From positions 29,107 through 93,106 of the forward strand of contig JAIQFH010000027.1 in assembly GCA_020073385.1 (NCBI GenBank): a stretch of 64,000 bases of DNA, written 5' to 3'. Positions 8,681 to 17,010 of this stretch are shown here, piece by piece (the first letter of the stretch is position 1; each line of letters opens with the position of its first letter). The DNA is from Terriglobia bacterium (GTDB taxonomy: Bacteria > Acidobacteriota > Terriglobia > Terriglobales > Acidobacteriaceae). The position numbers were made by a program, and so were the translations under genes. Under the pieces are notes generated by a model, which was not told the origin of the DNA, made no database searches, and saw only the letters and a program-made list of their open reading frames with translations.

Positions 8681-11600
8681 ATGAATCCTAAAGTTTCTGC
8701 CGCCCTCTTCGCCGCAATCCTAGCGGCGTTCGGTCTGCTTAAGCCGGTGTCCCAACCCGATCCCATCGAAGCCGCGCGCCACAACAACCTCGGCTGCGCC
8801 TACATGAACCAGCAGCTCTTCGAAAAGGGATTGAAAGAATTTCAGCAAGCCGTTGCGGCCGATCCCAAGTTCGCCATAGCGCGCCTGAACGAAGGCGTCG
8901 CCTACCTGAACTTGCAGAAAGTCGATGAGGCCAAGGCTGCACTAGAAGCAGCGCTCAAGCAGGACTCGAAAAATCCCAACGCGTGGTACAGCCTGGGCCT
9001 GCTGGCGAAGAACACCGGCGACGCGCAGGCCGCGATCGAATCCTTCAAGCGCGTCACCGAGATAGATCCCAACGACGCCGACACCTGGTACTTCCTCGGC
9101 ACCGCGTACGTCCAGGCCAAGCAGTTTCCCCTATCCATCGATGCCTTCGAGCACGCACTGAAGATCAACCCTCTGCACGCCTCCGCCGAATTCGGCCTGT
9201 CGCGCGCCTACCAGCAATCCACGGACCCCGACCACGCCCGCGAGCACCTGAAGCGCTTCCAGTACATCACGCAAAACAAAATCGGCGCCCCCATGAGCCT
9301 CGCGTACGGAGAACAGGGCCAGTACTCGCGCGCCGTGGAATCGCCGCAGCAGCAACTGAAACCGCCGCCGCAGATCAAGGTGCAGTTTGTGGATGTGACG
9401 AAAGAGGCGGGAATAACATCAAAGCCCTCAGTTCGCCCAACCAAAGACGGCGCGTTGTTCGCTGGTCCAGGTGCGTGTTTTCTGGACTACGACAATGATG
9501 GAGACATCGATCTATTTCTACCCGACAACGGAACTCAGGGCTCGATGTCGCTGTACCACAACCTGGGAAACGGCAAATTCGAAGATGTGACCAAGAAGGC
9601 CGGTTTGGATCGGTACGGACCGGCGATTTCCTGCACCGCAGGAGATTATGACAACGACGGCTTCACCGACCTCGTCGTAAGTCTCGGCAATCGTATCCTC
9701 CTTCTCCACAATGAAAAGAACGGCACCTTTAATGATGCGACGCAACAAGCTGGAATTAACATCGAGACGGACTCGACACCGTCCAACGCACCCGCGCGAC
9801 GTCCGGAAATCATGAGCCTCACTTTCGTCGACTACGACCATGACGGCGATCTCGATCTATACGTTACTCGATTGACCACACAAAGTGTTGGGATTTGCTT
9901 AGATAAGAAAATCTCGTCTCCAGGCAACAACATGATGTGGCGCAACAATGGAGACGGTACGTTTACAGATGTCACCGAAACCACGGGCCTTAACGGCCTG
10001 AACTCCACTGACGCAGCGGTTGGCACCGACTTTAACAATGATCGAGCAGTGGATATTGTGACGACCGGAGATGCATGTGGAGTTAGCGCTGTGGGTTTAT
10101 ATGACCACAAATCTCCGGTTATGTTTGAAAACGCGAGGGAAGGAAAATTCCGTCAACTGCTGCCAATCGAGTCAGGGGTGACCGTTGGAATTGTGCCGCT
10201 CGACTTCAACCATGACGGATGGATGGACCCCGCATTCACGGAATTTGGTAATGCGATCACTCTTTGGCGCAACCATCAAGGCAAGACCTTCGAGCGGGTT
10301 CGATTGCCAGAGTACGACTGGCAGCGCGGCTGGGGCGTGGTTGCCTTCGACTACGACAACGACGGCTGGGTTGATCTGGCTTTCGTTGGCCAGAGAGCGA
10401 TACTCAAGGGCGAAGAAGAGAAGTACGAAGCCCGCCTCTTCCGCAATCTCGGCCCCGACGGATTCAAAGACGTCACCACCGACGTCGGCCTCGACAAGAT
10501 TCATCTTGATAGCCCGCGAGCGATCATCACCGGCGACTACGACAACGACGGCGCCACCGACCTGCTCATCACCCAGAACCACGGCCCGGCTGTGCTCCTG
10601 CGCAACGAAGGCGCAACCCAAAATCACTGGCTGAAGCTCTCCCTCAAGGGTCTGAACGACAACAAATCCGCCATTGGCACCAAGGTCGAAGTCTTCTCGG
10701 GCGGCAACCGTCAGAAATTCGAAATCTACGGATCGAACGGCTATCTCGGCCAGAACTCCACCGACATCATTGTTGGCCTCGGACAATCGAAGGAAGCCGA
10801 CATCGTCCGCATGCTCTGGCCCACCGGCGTGCTGCAGGACGAAATCCAGATCGCCGGTGACAAGCGCCAGGAGTTCCTCGAGATTGACCGCCGCGGCAGC
10901 TCGTGCCCCACGCTCTTCGCCTGGAACGGCGAGCGCTACGAGTTCGTCGCCGACATGCTCGGCGCCGCTGTCGTCGGCCACTGGATCGGCCCCAACCAGC
11001 GCGACATCCCGCGCCCGGTCGAGTACATCAAGATTCCAGCGGGAGCAGTGCGGGAGAAGAAGACCTCAGACCTCGGCCCTCAGAGCTCAGTAAGCCAGGC
11101 AGGTTTGTCTGACGCCCGACGCCTGACGCCTGACGCCAGTGTTCTGAGTTTCCGCTTTATGGAGCCACTCGAAGAAGCCGTCTACCTCGATCAGGTGCGG
11201 CTGCTCGCCGTCGATCATCCCGCCAACGTCGACGTCTACCCCAACGAATACTTCGCCTCGAATCCGCCGTATCCCCAATTCAAGGTGGTCGTCAGCCGCG
11301 ACGCGAAGCCTCCCGCCGGCGCCTGGGACGAGCACGGTCACGATGTGCTCCCTGATCTGCGCGCCCACCGTTTCTTCGGCGATTTCGAATTAACCCAATT
11401 CGCCGGATTCGCCAAGCCGCACACCCTCACGCTCGATCTCGGCGACCCTTATAAAGGAGGCTCGCTCTGGCTGCTGATGCACGGGGAGATCGAATACTTC
11501 ACCGCCAACAGCATGTACGCCGCCGCACAGTCGAAACTCGAACCGATCGCGCCCTACGTAGAAGCACTTGGCTCCGACGGAACGTGGAAGCGCATCATGG

Positions 11601-12268
11601 ACGACATGGGATTCCCCGCCGGCGGTCCGCGCACCATGACGGCCGATCTCACCGGCAAGCTACCCCGCGGCACAAAGAAGATTCGCATCACGACCAATCT
11701 GCAAGTCTACTGGGACAGCATCCTGATCAGCCGAACTGAACAGGCTCCGTCGTACTCCGTTACTCCCGTCCCTCTCCTCCACGCCGACCTTGAATTCCAC
11801 GGCTATCCGTACAAGATCGAAGGCACGCCGCCGGGCAACGTCCACTACGTCTACGAGAAAACCAGTGCCACCGGCCCCTACACCCGCCCGCAGGGAACCT
11901 ACACGCGCTACGGCGATGTCCTCCCGTTGCTCACTGCTACCGACGACAAACTTGCCGTCTTCGGTTCCGGCGATGAAGTCCGTCTCGATTTCGATCCCAG
12001 CAAGGTTCCCGCGCTTCCCCATGGCTGGGTCCGCGACTATTTCTTCGCCGCCAATGGCTACGAAAAAGACATGGACTTCTACGCCGCCGAGGGCAACTAC
12101 GTCGCGCCGCTGCCGTTCCTGAGCATGGGCGAGTATCCCTATACGCCGAAAAAATCATTCCCTCTTGACGACACGCACCTGAACTACCTGCTCGACTACA
12201 ACACGCGCCACATGTCAGGCAACGAGCAGCGTGGATACTGGTTCGACTACGGAGGCGCTTCCCGCTAA
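8681..12268 (+). CDS. Exported TPR / FG-GAP / ASPIC-UnbV protein
   Basis: About 1195 residues. A short N-terminal hydrophobic segment (SAALFAAILAAFGLL) suggests export. TPR units cover about 33-205, FG-GAP/VCBS repeats with DYDNDG-type calcium loops about 235-640 and an ASPIC/UnbV domain about 647-715. A long C-terminal region without a family I recognise follows (about 740-1195). Together with the two genes before it, it forms a cluster of large exported proteins that share TPR and propeller modules; I infer a common surface complex. At 11064-11150 (residues about 795-823) the frame runs through a stretch with the tandem unit CTGACGCC, giving low-complexity residues, which looks like a small in-frame insertion. 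The start at 8681 lies 11 bases after a dispersed repeat and lacks an obvious Shine-Dalgarno site. Confidence 0.85.
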   Translation: MNPKVSAALFAAILAAFGLLKPVSQPDPIEAARHNNLGCAYMNQQLFEKGLKEFQQAVAADPKFAIARLNEGVAYLNLQKVDEAKAALEAALKQDSKNPNAWYSLGLLAKNTGDAQAAIESFKRVTEIDPNDADTWYFLGTAYVQAKQFPLSIDAFEHALKINPLHASAEFGLSRAYQQSTDPDHAREHLKRFQYITQNKIGAPMSLAYGEQGQYSRAVESPQQQLKPPPQIKVQFVDVTKEAGITSKPSVRPTKDGALFAGPGACFLDYDNDGDIDLFLPDNGTQGSMSLYHNLGNGKFEDVTKKAGLDRYGPAISCTAGDYDNDGFTDLVVSLGNRILLLHNEKNGTFNDATQQAGINIETDSTPSNAPARRPEIMSLTFVDYDHDGDLDLYVTRLTTQSVGICLDKKISSPGNNMMWRNNGDGTFTDVTETTGLNGLNSTDAAVGTDFNNDRAVDIVTTGDACGVSAVGLYDHKSPVMFENAREGKFRQLLPIESGVTVGIVPLDFNHDGWMDPAFTEFGNAITLWRNHQGKTFERVRLPEYDWQRGWGVVAFDYDNDGWVDLAFVGQRAILKGEEEKYEARLFRNLGPDGFKDVTTDVGLDKIHLDSPRAIITGDYDNDGATDLLITQNHGPAVLLRNEGATQNHWLKLSLKGLNDNKSAIGTKVEVFSGGNRQKFEIYGSNGYLGQNSTDIIVGLGQSKEADIVRMLWPTGVLQDEIQIAGDKRQEFLEIDRRGSSCPTLFAWNGERYEFVADMLGAAVVGHWIGPNQRDIPRPVEYIKIPAGAVREKKTSDLGPQSSVSQAGLSDARRLTPDASVLSFRFMEPLEEAVYLDQVRLLAVDHPANVDVYPNEYFASNPPYPQFKVVVSRDAKPPAGAWDEHGHDVLPDLRAHRFFGDFELTQFAGFAKPHTLTLDLGDPYKGGSLWLLMHGEIEYFTANSMYAAAQSKLEPIAPYVEALGSDGTWKRIMDDMGFPAGGPRTMTADLTGKLPRGTKKIRITTNLQVYWDSILISRTEQAPSYSVTPVPLLHADLEFHGYPYKIEGTPPGNVHYVYEKTSATGPYTRPQGTYTRYGDVLPLLTATDDKLAVFGSGDEVRLDFDPSKVPALPHGWVRDYFFAANGYEKDMDFYAAEGNYVAPLPFLSMGEYPYTPKKSFPLDDTHLNYLLDYNTRHMSGNEQRGYWFDYGGASR

Positions 12269-12571
12269 CCATCCCGCTTGGTTCGGCCTCTCGTCGATGT
12301 CATCCTGAAACTCGGCGAAGCCGAGTTGAAGGACCGTACGACAGCGTCCGTTGTTGATGCGGTCGAAGGGGTTTGCCCGGGCCACAGACATCACGCAACC
12401 CCGTCCACCGTCACGCCACTGGCAACCCTTCGTAAAGGTGCCTCCGAGAGTCGCCGCGCGCTTGTCAGACTGACCCTCCATGATGGCAGTGCAGGAAAGC
12501 AGGCGTATGAGATTACAGAACCGTTTTAATATTGACATTTCCGCCTCTGCCATAATCCAATAGCCGTTCTC
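12269..12571. other. Intergenic region with partial dispersed repeat
   Basis: It contains a shortened GTCATCCTGA ... GAAGGACC repeat at 12299-12336 with the stem ACTCGGC-GAA-GCCGAGT. A possible -35 box TTGACA lies at 12532-12537 before the permease gene, but no well-spaced -10 box follows. An 83-codon open frame at 12278 looks fortuitous. Confidence 0.45.
12299..12336. repeat. Partial GTCATCCTGA repeat
   Basis: It starts GTCATCCTGAAACTCGGCG and ends in GAGTTGAAGGACCG, a diverged relative of the copies at 3571 and 8514, with the stem ACTCGGC/GCCGAGT. Confidence 0.55.
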
Positions 12572-13954
12572 ATGGAAACCTCGACTGCTGCACCGGCTGG
12601 TATTCCGCGTCTGCGACGCACGCTCACCCTCTGGGACCTGATCTTCTACGGAATCGTTCTGATCCAACCCATCGCCCCGGTCCCGCTCTACGGCGTGGCA
12701 CAGAAGCTTTCCGATGGTCACTTCGTCACCATCATCCTGATCGCTCTCTTCGCGATGCTGATCACCGCCGTCAGCTACGGCCGCATGGGCGCGCTCTACC
12801 CGACAGCAGGATCGGCCTATACCTACGTCGGCAAGGGACTCAATCCTCACCTCGGATTTCTTGCGGGATGGGCGATGATTCTTGACTACCTCCTTCAGCC
12901 CCTGATCAACACCGTTTGGATCGCGACTGCCCTGCACGAGCGCTACGTGCATCAGGTTCCATTCGAGGTGTGGGCAGCGCTCATCGTCGGCATCATGACT
13001 GTTCTCAACCTGGCGGGAGTGAAGTCCTCGTCGAATGCCAATAAGGTTCTGCTCGCTATCATGTCCGTCGTTGTGGTTTTCTTCGTCGTGCTCGCCATCA
13101 AGTTCCTCTATGGCGGGCAGGGATGGGCGGGACTCTTCTCCCTCCAACCGCTCTACGATCCCAAGACGTTTAACTCTAACAAAATCCTGACTGCGACCTC
13201 ATTTGCGGCTCTGACGTATATCGGTTTTGACGGCGTGACAACGCTGGCAGAAGATGTGGAGAATCCCAAGCGGAACGTGCTGCTGGCCGTCGTTCTGACC
13301 TGCATTTTTGCGGGTGTCTGCAGCGCGTTTGAATCCTATCTCGGTGCCCGAGTATGGCCCGACTGGCGCTCGTTTCCGAACCTCGAAACAGCTTTCATGG
13401 ATATCTGCAGCCGTGTGGGTGGTGTGGTTCTGTTCAATGCGATGGGCTTCATCCTCATTGTGGCGGCTTTCGGAAGCGGACTGACCGGGACACTCGGCGC
13501 AGCGCGACTTCTATTCGGCATGGGCCGCGATGGCGTGCTCCCCAGGAAGTTCTTCGGACATCTCAAGCCCGGCAGCAGCACTCCCACTTTCAACATCCTG
13601 CTGATTGGCGGCTTGGCATTTGTCGGAGCCGTGCTGCTCAACTACATCGGCAGTGCCTACCAGCATGCTGGCGAGCTGTTGAATTTCGGCGCGTTCCTCG
13701 CGTTCATGGGCGTCAACCTGGCCTGCTTCTGGCAATTCGGCGTCAGACGCCAGCAGGGATACGAGCGCCGAGTCCTGGCCGATGTCGTGCTCCCCTTCAT
13801 TGGATTCCTTTTCTGCGGCTTGATCTGGATCAACCTGAACATCATCGCCAAGACCGTCGGCGGCATCTGGTTCGCCATCGGAATTCTCTACGTGGGCTAC
13901 AAGACAAACTGGTTCCGCTCCTCCCCGGTCATGATCGACTTCAGCGACCAATAA
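12572..13954 (+). CDS. APC superfamily amino acid permease
   Basis: An inner-membrane protein of about 460 residues with about 12 hydrophobic segments. The N-terminal TLWDLIFYGIVLIQPIAPVPLYGV and the AGSAYTYVGKGLNPHLGFLAGW block are typical of the APC amino acid/polyamine transporter family (the helix-1 and helix-3 region). TYIGFDGVTTLAEDVENPKR matches the conserved segment around helix 6. Substrate cannot be assigned. It is followed by a long inverted repeat (13961-14057) and a convergent gene, so it is probably a single-gene unit. Confidence 0.88.
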   Translation: METSTAAPAGIPRLRRTLTLWDLIFYGIVLIQPIAPVPLYGVAQKLSDGHFVTIILIALFAMLITAVSYGRMGALYPTAGSAYTYVGKGLNPHLGFLAGWAMILDYLLQPLINTVWIATALHERYVHQVPFEVWAALIVGIMTVLNLAGVKSSSNANKVLLAIMSVVVVFFVVLAIKFLYGGQGWAGLFSLQPLYDPKTFNSNKILTATSFAALTYIGFDGVTTLAEDVENPKRNVLLAVVLTCIFAGVCSAFESYLGARVWPDWRSFPNLETAFMDICSRVGGVVLFNAMGFILIVAAFGSGLTGTLGAARLLFGMGRDGVLPRKFFGHLKPGSSTPTFNILLIGGLAFVGAVLLNYIGSAYQHAGELLNFGAFLAFMGVNLACFWQFGVRRQQGYERRVLADVVLPFIGFLFCGLIWINLNIIAKTVGGIWFAIGILYVGYKTNWFRSSPVMIDFSDQ

Positions 13955-13960
13955 AACATT

Positions 13961-14057
13961 GAGGAATTGGGTAATTGAGTGATTGAGCAATTGAAAAATC
14001 TCCGCCCCAAAGCAGCGAAGTTTTCCAATTACAGAATTACCCAATTACCCAATCCTC
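13961..14057. repeat. Long imperfect inverted repeat between convergent genes
   Basis: The left arm (13961-13998, starting GAGGAATTGGGTAATTGAGT) and the right arm (14020-14057) are near-perfect reverse complements built of repeated GGTAATTG units. The transcript could fold into a stem of more than 30 bp. It sits between the permease stop and the GH2 stop and could act as a bidirectional terminator; the AATTG-rich unit also looks like a mobile intergenic repeat. Confidence 0.6.
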
Positions 14058-14058
14058 T

Positions 14059-16767
14059 TTACTCCACATTCCACCCGCTCACTTCCACCACCGCCTTCGC
14101 CGTACCCAACTCGCTTGCACGGTAACTCGCGGTGATCTCCCGTTTCTCTCCCGGCAGCAGCGAAACGTAATTATCCTCCCAAACAACTGGCAGGATCTCA
14201 TCACCCTTCACGCCCTTATCGACCTTCAGCCGCACAAAGAACGCCAGGCTCTTGCTCGGATTCTCAATCGTCACATGCGTGATTGCCTCTTCACCTTTGT
14301 GCTCCATGCGCTCGATGACTTTCAGCCTTACCTTGGGCAACTGCGAGATCGCGGTGAAGTCCGCATAAGAAGCCGTCGGCGTCATCCACCAAGTGGTCTT
14401 GGCCCAGTCGAGAGTCTCCGGCTTGGTCGACAGCCAGTAGAAATTCGATCCCACCACCTTCCCACCCGAGTCTTCCAGCTTCAAAACCAGGAAATACGTG
14501 TTGGTCAGGCCAGAGACGTCGGGCAATGTGAAGATCTTCGCCGTGCTGTCCGCCGCCGGATCCACCACATTCTCCTGGGTAAATTTCTCGGTCATGTCGA
14601 GATTGTAGATTTTCGTGATGAGCTTCAGCCCTTTTGCATCGTTGTACTGGCTGCTGACCACCCAAATCGCGTGATCGTCATACCCGTAAATCGGATGCAG
14701 CGCCTCCATCGCCCGCTTGGCGCCGAAATATCCGCCTCCCGGACGCAGGTAGTAGTCGTACAGATGCCAGATCATCGATGGCCACGCATTGTTCAGCATC
14801 CACTGAATCACTCCGGTCGCCTGATACTTGTTGCGGCTGTACGCCTCGTACATGGCGCGCACGCCTTCATAGGTCTGCATCTGTGACTTGATGGCGAAGT
14901 CGTCCACGTTGTCCGACTTGCCGTAGCGATTCGCCAGAGCCTCGCTGAACACGTTGATGGTTTTGAACTCTCCGCCGCCCGCGTGATAGTTCCACACGTC
15001 ATCGATCGGCCACATGTGATCCTTGCCGACCATCGCGCGAATGCTCTCCACCGGAGGAACCGCAGGCCCCATGCTGGTTTCAGAGTTAAATCCGTAACCA
15101 CCCCCGCATCCACCCGGATTGCAGAGCTTGCGTCCGGGTTGCCCTTCGGGCGTGTCGACTTGCCAATAGCTGGGCGCGATGTACTCATACGGTCCCGACA
15201 TCTTCATGCCGCTATCGCCGGTGACGCTCGTCTTCTTCCCTGTCGCTGACGACACCACGGGGTTCGGCCACAGCAATTCCTTCTCGATATCGAGATACAT
15301 CTGCTCCACATCCGGTGGCGGAGGATTATCGCTCCCGTTCAGCCACATCACCAGGCTCGGATGGCTTCGCAGCCGGTAAATCTGATCGCGCAGAGACTGC
15401 TTGGCAATTTCAAAATCTTGCGGCTGCCAGCGCGGCCAGCGCTCCCAGAAATCGCAGCAACACCATCCCGCCATCACCAGAATGCCCTGATGATCGGCAA
15501 GATTGTAAAAGTCCTCAGTTTCCAGCTTGCCCTCGAGTCGTACGGTGTTCAGCCCCATGTCCTTCACGTAGTGCATTTCATCATTCAGTCGCTGCGAACT
15601 CTCGCGCAGCATCATGTCCGGAGTCCATCCGCCGCCGCGAATCAGGATGTTCTTTCCGTTGATATGAAACGCGCGTCCGCCCACCGAATTGAGATCGGAC
15701 GTGATCTCGCGAATCCCGAACTCGGACTGGTAAAAATTGTTGACCCCGCCGCCGGTGTCGAATCCCATGATGAGCCTGTAGAGGTTCGGCTTGCCCATCT
15801 GCGACGGCCACCACAGCCGCGGATTCGAGAAAATCAGCTGCGAAAACTTCTCGGGAGCGAACGTGACATCCTTGGACTCGTTAGCCGCGAGGTCCACATC
15901 TTGTTCAAACATAGCGTTCTCGATCTGGCCTTTGAGTTTCCCCTTTACCGGGTGATCAGTTCCGTTCTTCACCTGCACGGTGACGGTGAGTTGCGCGCTG
16001 TCATTCGCCGGAGGATTCAGCTTCGAAACCACCGTCGGATACCGCAGTGCGACCGGCCCGCTCGTCGTCACGTAAACATCACGCCACAATCCCATGTTCT
16101 TGTCGGGAGGCGCCGGGTTCCAGTCGACGAAGGTGATGGCGAGATCGTGGTCGGTGGGCGCGAACGCCTGCACCGCCAGGACATTTTCGGCGCCGGGCTT
16201 CGCCGTGGCCGTAATGTTGAATTCGTAAGTCCGCCAGGCTCCTGCAACGTCGTCTGACTTCGCGATCTGCTTCCCGTTCAAAAAAATGTTGGCGCAGTAG
16301 TTGATCCCATTGAACTTCAGCCAGATCGTCTTACCTTTGTACGACGTCGGAACAGTGAACGCTTTGCGGTACCACCACGAAACGGCATAAGGGCTGTCGG
16401 ACGCCATCGCGATGTTCGAGAAATTCGCCCCAATGGGGTAGTTCACACCAGGGAAGCTGCGCAGGTTCATTCCAGGGAAGGGATCAGGCAGGGACTTGTC
16501 CTTGACCAGGGCTGCGACGACTGTGCTCGGAATGGTTGCCGTATGCCACCCTTTGGGAGCGAAGGCCGGAGTCGAAATAACTTCGCCCTTGGCCTCGACT
16601 TTCGCGGAAGTCTGCAGGGTCCAGCCTTCGCGGAGTGTCAGTTTGGTTTCTGCCGTCGGTTTTTCGGCACGTGCAACTGGGGTTTTCTGCTGGGCTGCCA
16701 GGAACGAACTCAATATGAATTGCGCTAGAAGGAAGACAGTAAGAGACAATGGCTTGCCGGGTTTCAT
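14059..16767 (-). CDS. GH2 exo-beta-D-glucosaminidase-like glycoside hydrolase (exported)
   Basis: About 902 residues. A signal peptide (LSLTVFLLAQFILSSFLAAQ) is followed by GH2 sugar-binding, immunoglobulin-like and TIM-barrel domains. Asp480 in WLNGSDNPPPP takes the place of the usual GH2 acid/base glutamate, and Glu563 in NSETSMGP is the probable nucleophile. An Asp/Glu pair of this kind marks the exo-beta-D-glucosaminidase (CsxA) subfamily, which releases glucosamine from chitosan ends; beta-mannosidase is the alternative. The start at 16767 is preferred over a longer reading from 16860, because AAGGAG stands 5 bases upstream and the signal peptide follows directly. No sugar transporter or regulator is adjacent. 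Confidence 0.82.
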   Translation of the reverse strand: MKPGKPLSLTVFLLAQFILSSFLAAQQKTPVARAEKPTAETKLTLREGWTLQTSAKVEAKGEVISTPAFAPKGWHTATIPSTVVAALVKDKSLPDPFPGMNLRSFPGVNYPIGANFSNIAMASDSPYAVSWWYRKAFTVPTSYKGKTIWLKFNGINYCANIFLNGKQIAKSDDVAGAWRTYEFNITATAKPGAENVLAVQAFAPTDHDLAITFVDWNPAPPDKNMGLWRDVYVTTSGPVALRYPTVVSKLNPPANDSAQLTVTVQVKNGTDHPVKGKLKGQIENAMFEQDVDLAANESKDVTFAPEKFSQLIFSNPRLWWPSQMGKPNLYRLIMGFDTGGGVNNFYQSEFGIREITSDLNSVGGRAFHINGKNILIRGGGWTPDMMLRESSQRLNDEMHYVKDMGLNTVRLEGKLETEDFYNLADHQGILVMAGWCCCDFWERWPRWQPQDFEIAKQSLRDQIYRLRSHPSLVMWLNGSDNPPPPDVEQMYLDIEKELLWPNPVVSSATGKKTSVTGDSGMKMSGPYEYIAPSYWQVDTPEGQPGRKLCNPGGCGGGYGFNSETSMGPAVPPVESIRAMVGKDHMWPIDDVWNYHAGGGEFKTINVFSEALANRYGKSDNVDDFAIKSQMQTYEGVRAMYEAYSRNKYQATGVIQWMLNNAWPSMIWHLYDYYLRPGGGYFGAKRAMEALHPIYGYDDHAIWVVSSQYNDAKGLKLITKIYNLDMTEKFTQENVVDPAADSTAKIFTLPDVSGLTNTYFLVLKLEDSGGKVVGSNFYWLSTKPETLDWAKTTWWMTPTASYADFTAISQLPKVRLKVIERMEHKGEEAITHVTIENPSKSLAFFVRLKVDKGVKGDEILPVVWEDNYVSLLPGEKREITASYRASELGTAKAVVEVSGWNVE

Positions 16768-16968
16768 GGGGCTCCTTTGCAGGTGCGCGTCGTGATTAGG
16801 CACAGAGAATGTCGGAAAAACGTCGCAGAAAGGGATAACACTTCTATTAATTCGTTTCAATAGCGGATTTTTCGAAGCCTCTGAATTGCGTGGCTCAAGC
16901 GCAAGGGGCTTGCCGAAGCTTCGAAACCGAGCCCTCCTGGCTGGCCATTCCTACCCAGCGCCGTAGTT

Positions 16969-16974
16969 TATAAT
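16969..16974 (+). promoter_or_regulatory. Candidate -10 box TATAAT upstream of the prolyl isomerase gene
   Basis: A perfect TATAAT lies 36 bases before the ATG at 17011. No good -35 hexamer stands at the usual spacing (16946-16951), so the call rests on the -10 box alone. Confidence 0.3.
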
Positions 16975-17010
16975 TAAAAATTCGCCTGTCTACTCTGGAG
17001 TGATAAGAAC

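Noticed and set aside
11100..11150. Possible CRISPR-like short tandem repeat
   Set aside because: Only 8-base units without spacers and inside a coding frame; not a CRISPR array.
12532..12556. TTGACA and CATAAT boxes before the permease gene
   Set aside because: The spacing of about 13 bases is too short for a normal sigma-70 promoter.
12215..13147. 310-codon minus-strand open frame over the permease gene
   Set aside because: It lies antisense to a clear APC permease and its product is rich in Asp/Glu/His/Arg without domain pattern, a common artefact of GC-rich antisense frames.
15361..16257. 298-codon + strand open frame over the GH2 gene
   Set aside because: Antisense to a gene with catalytic motifs, signal peptide and a good ribosome site.
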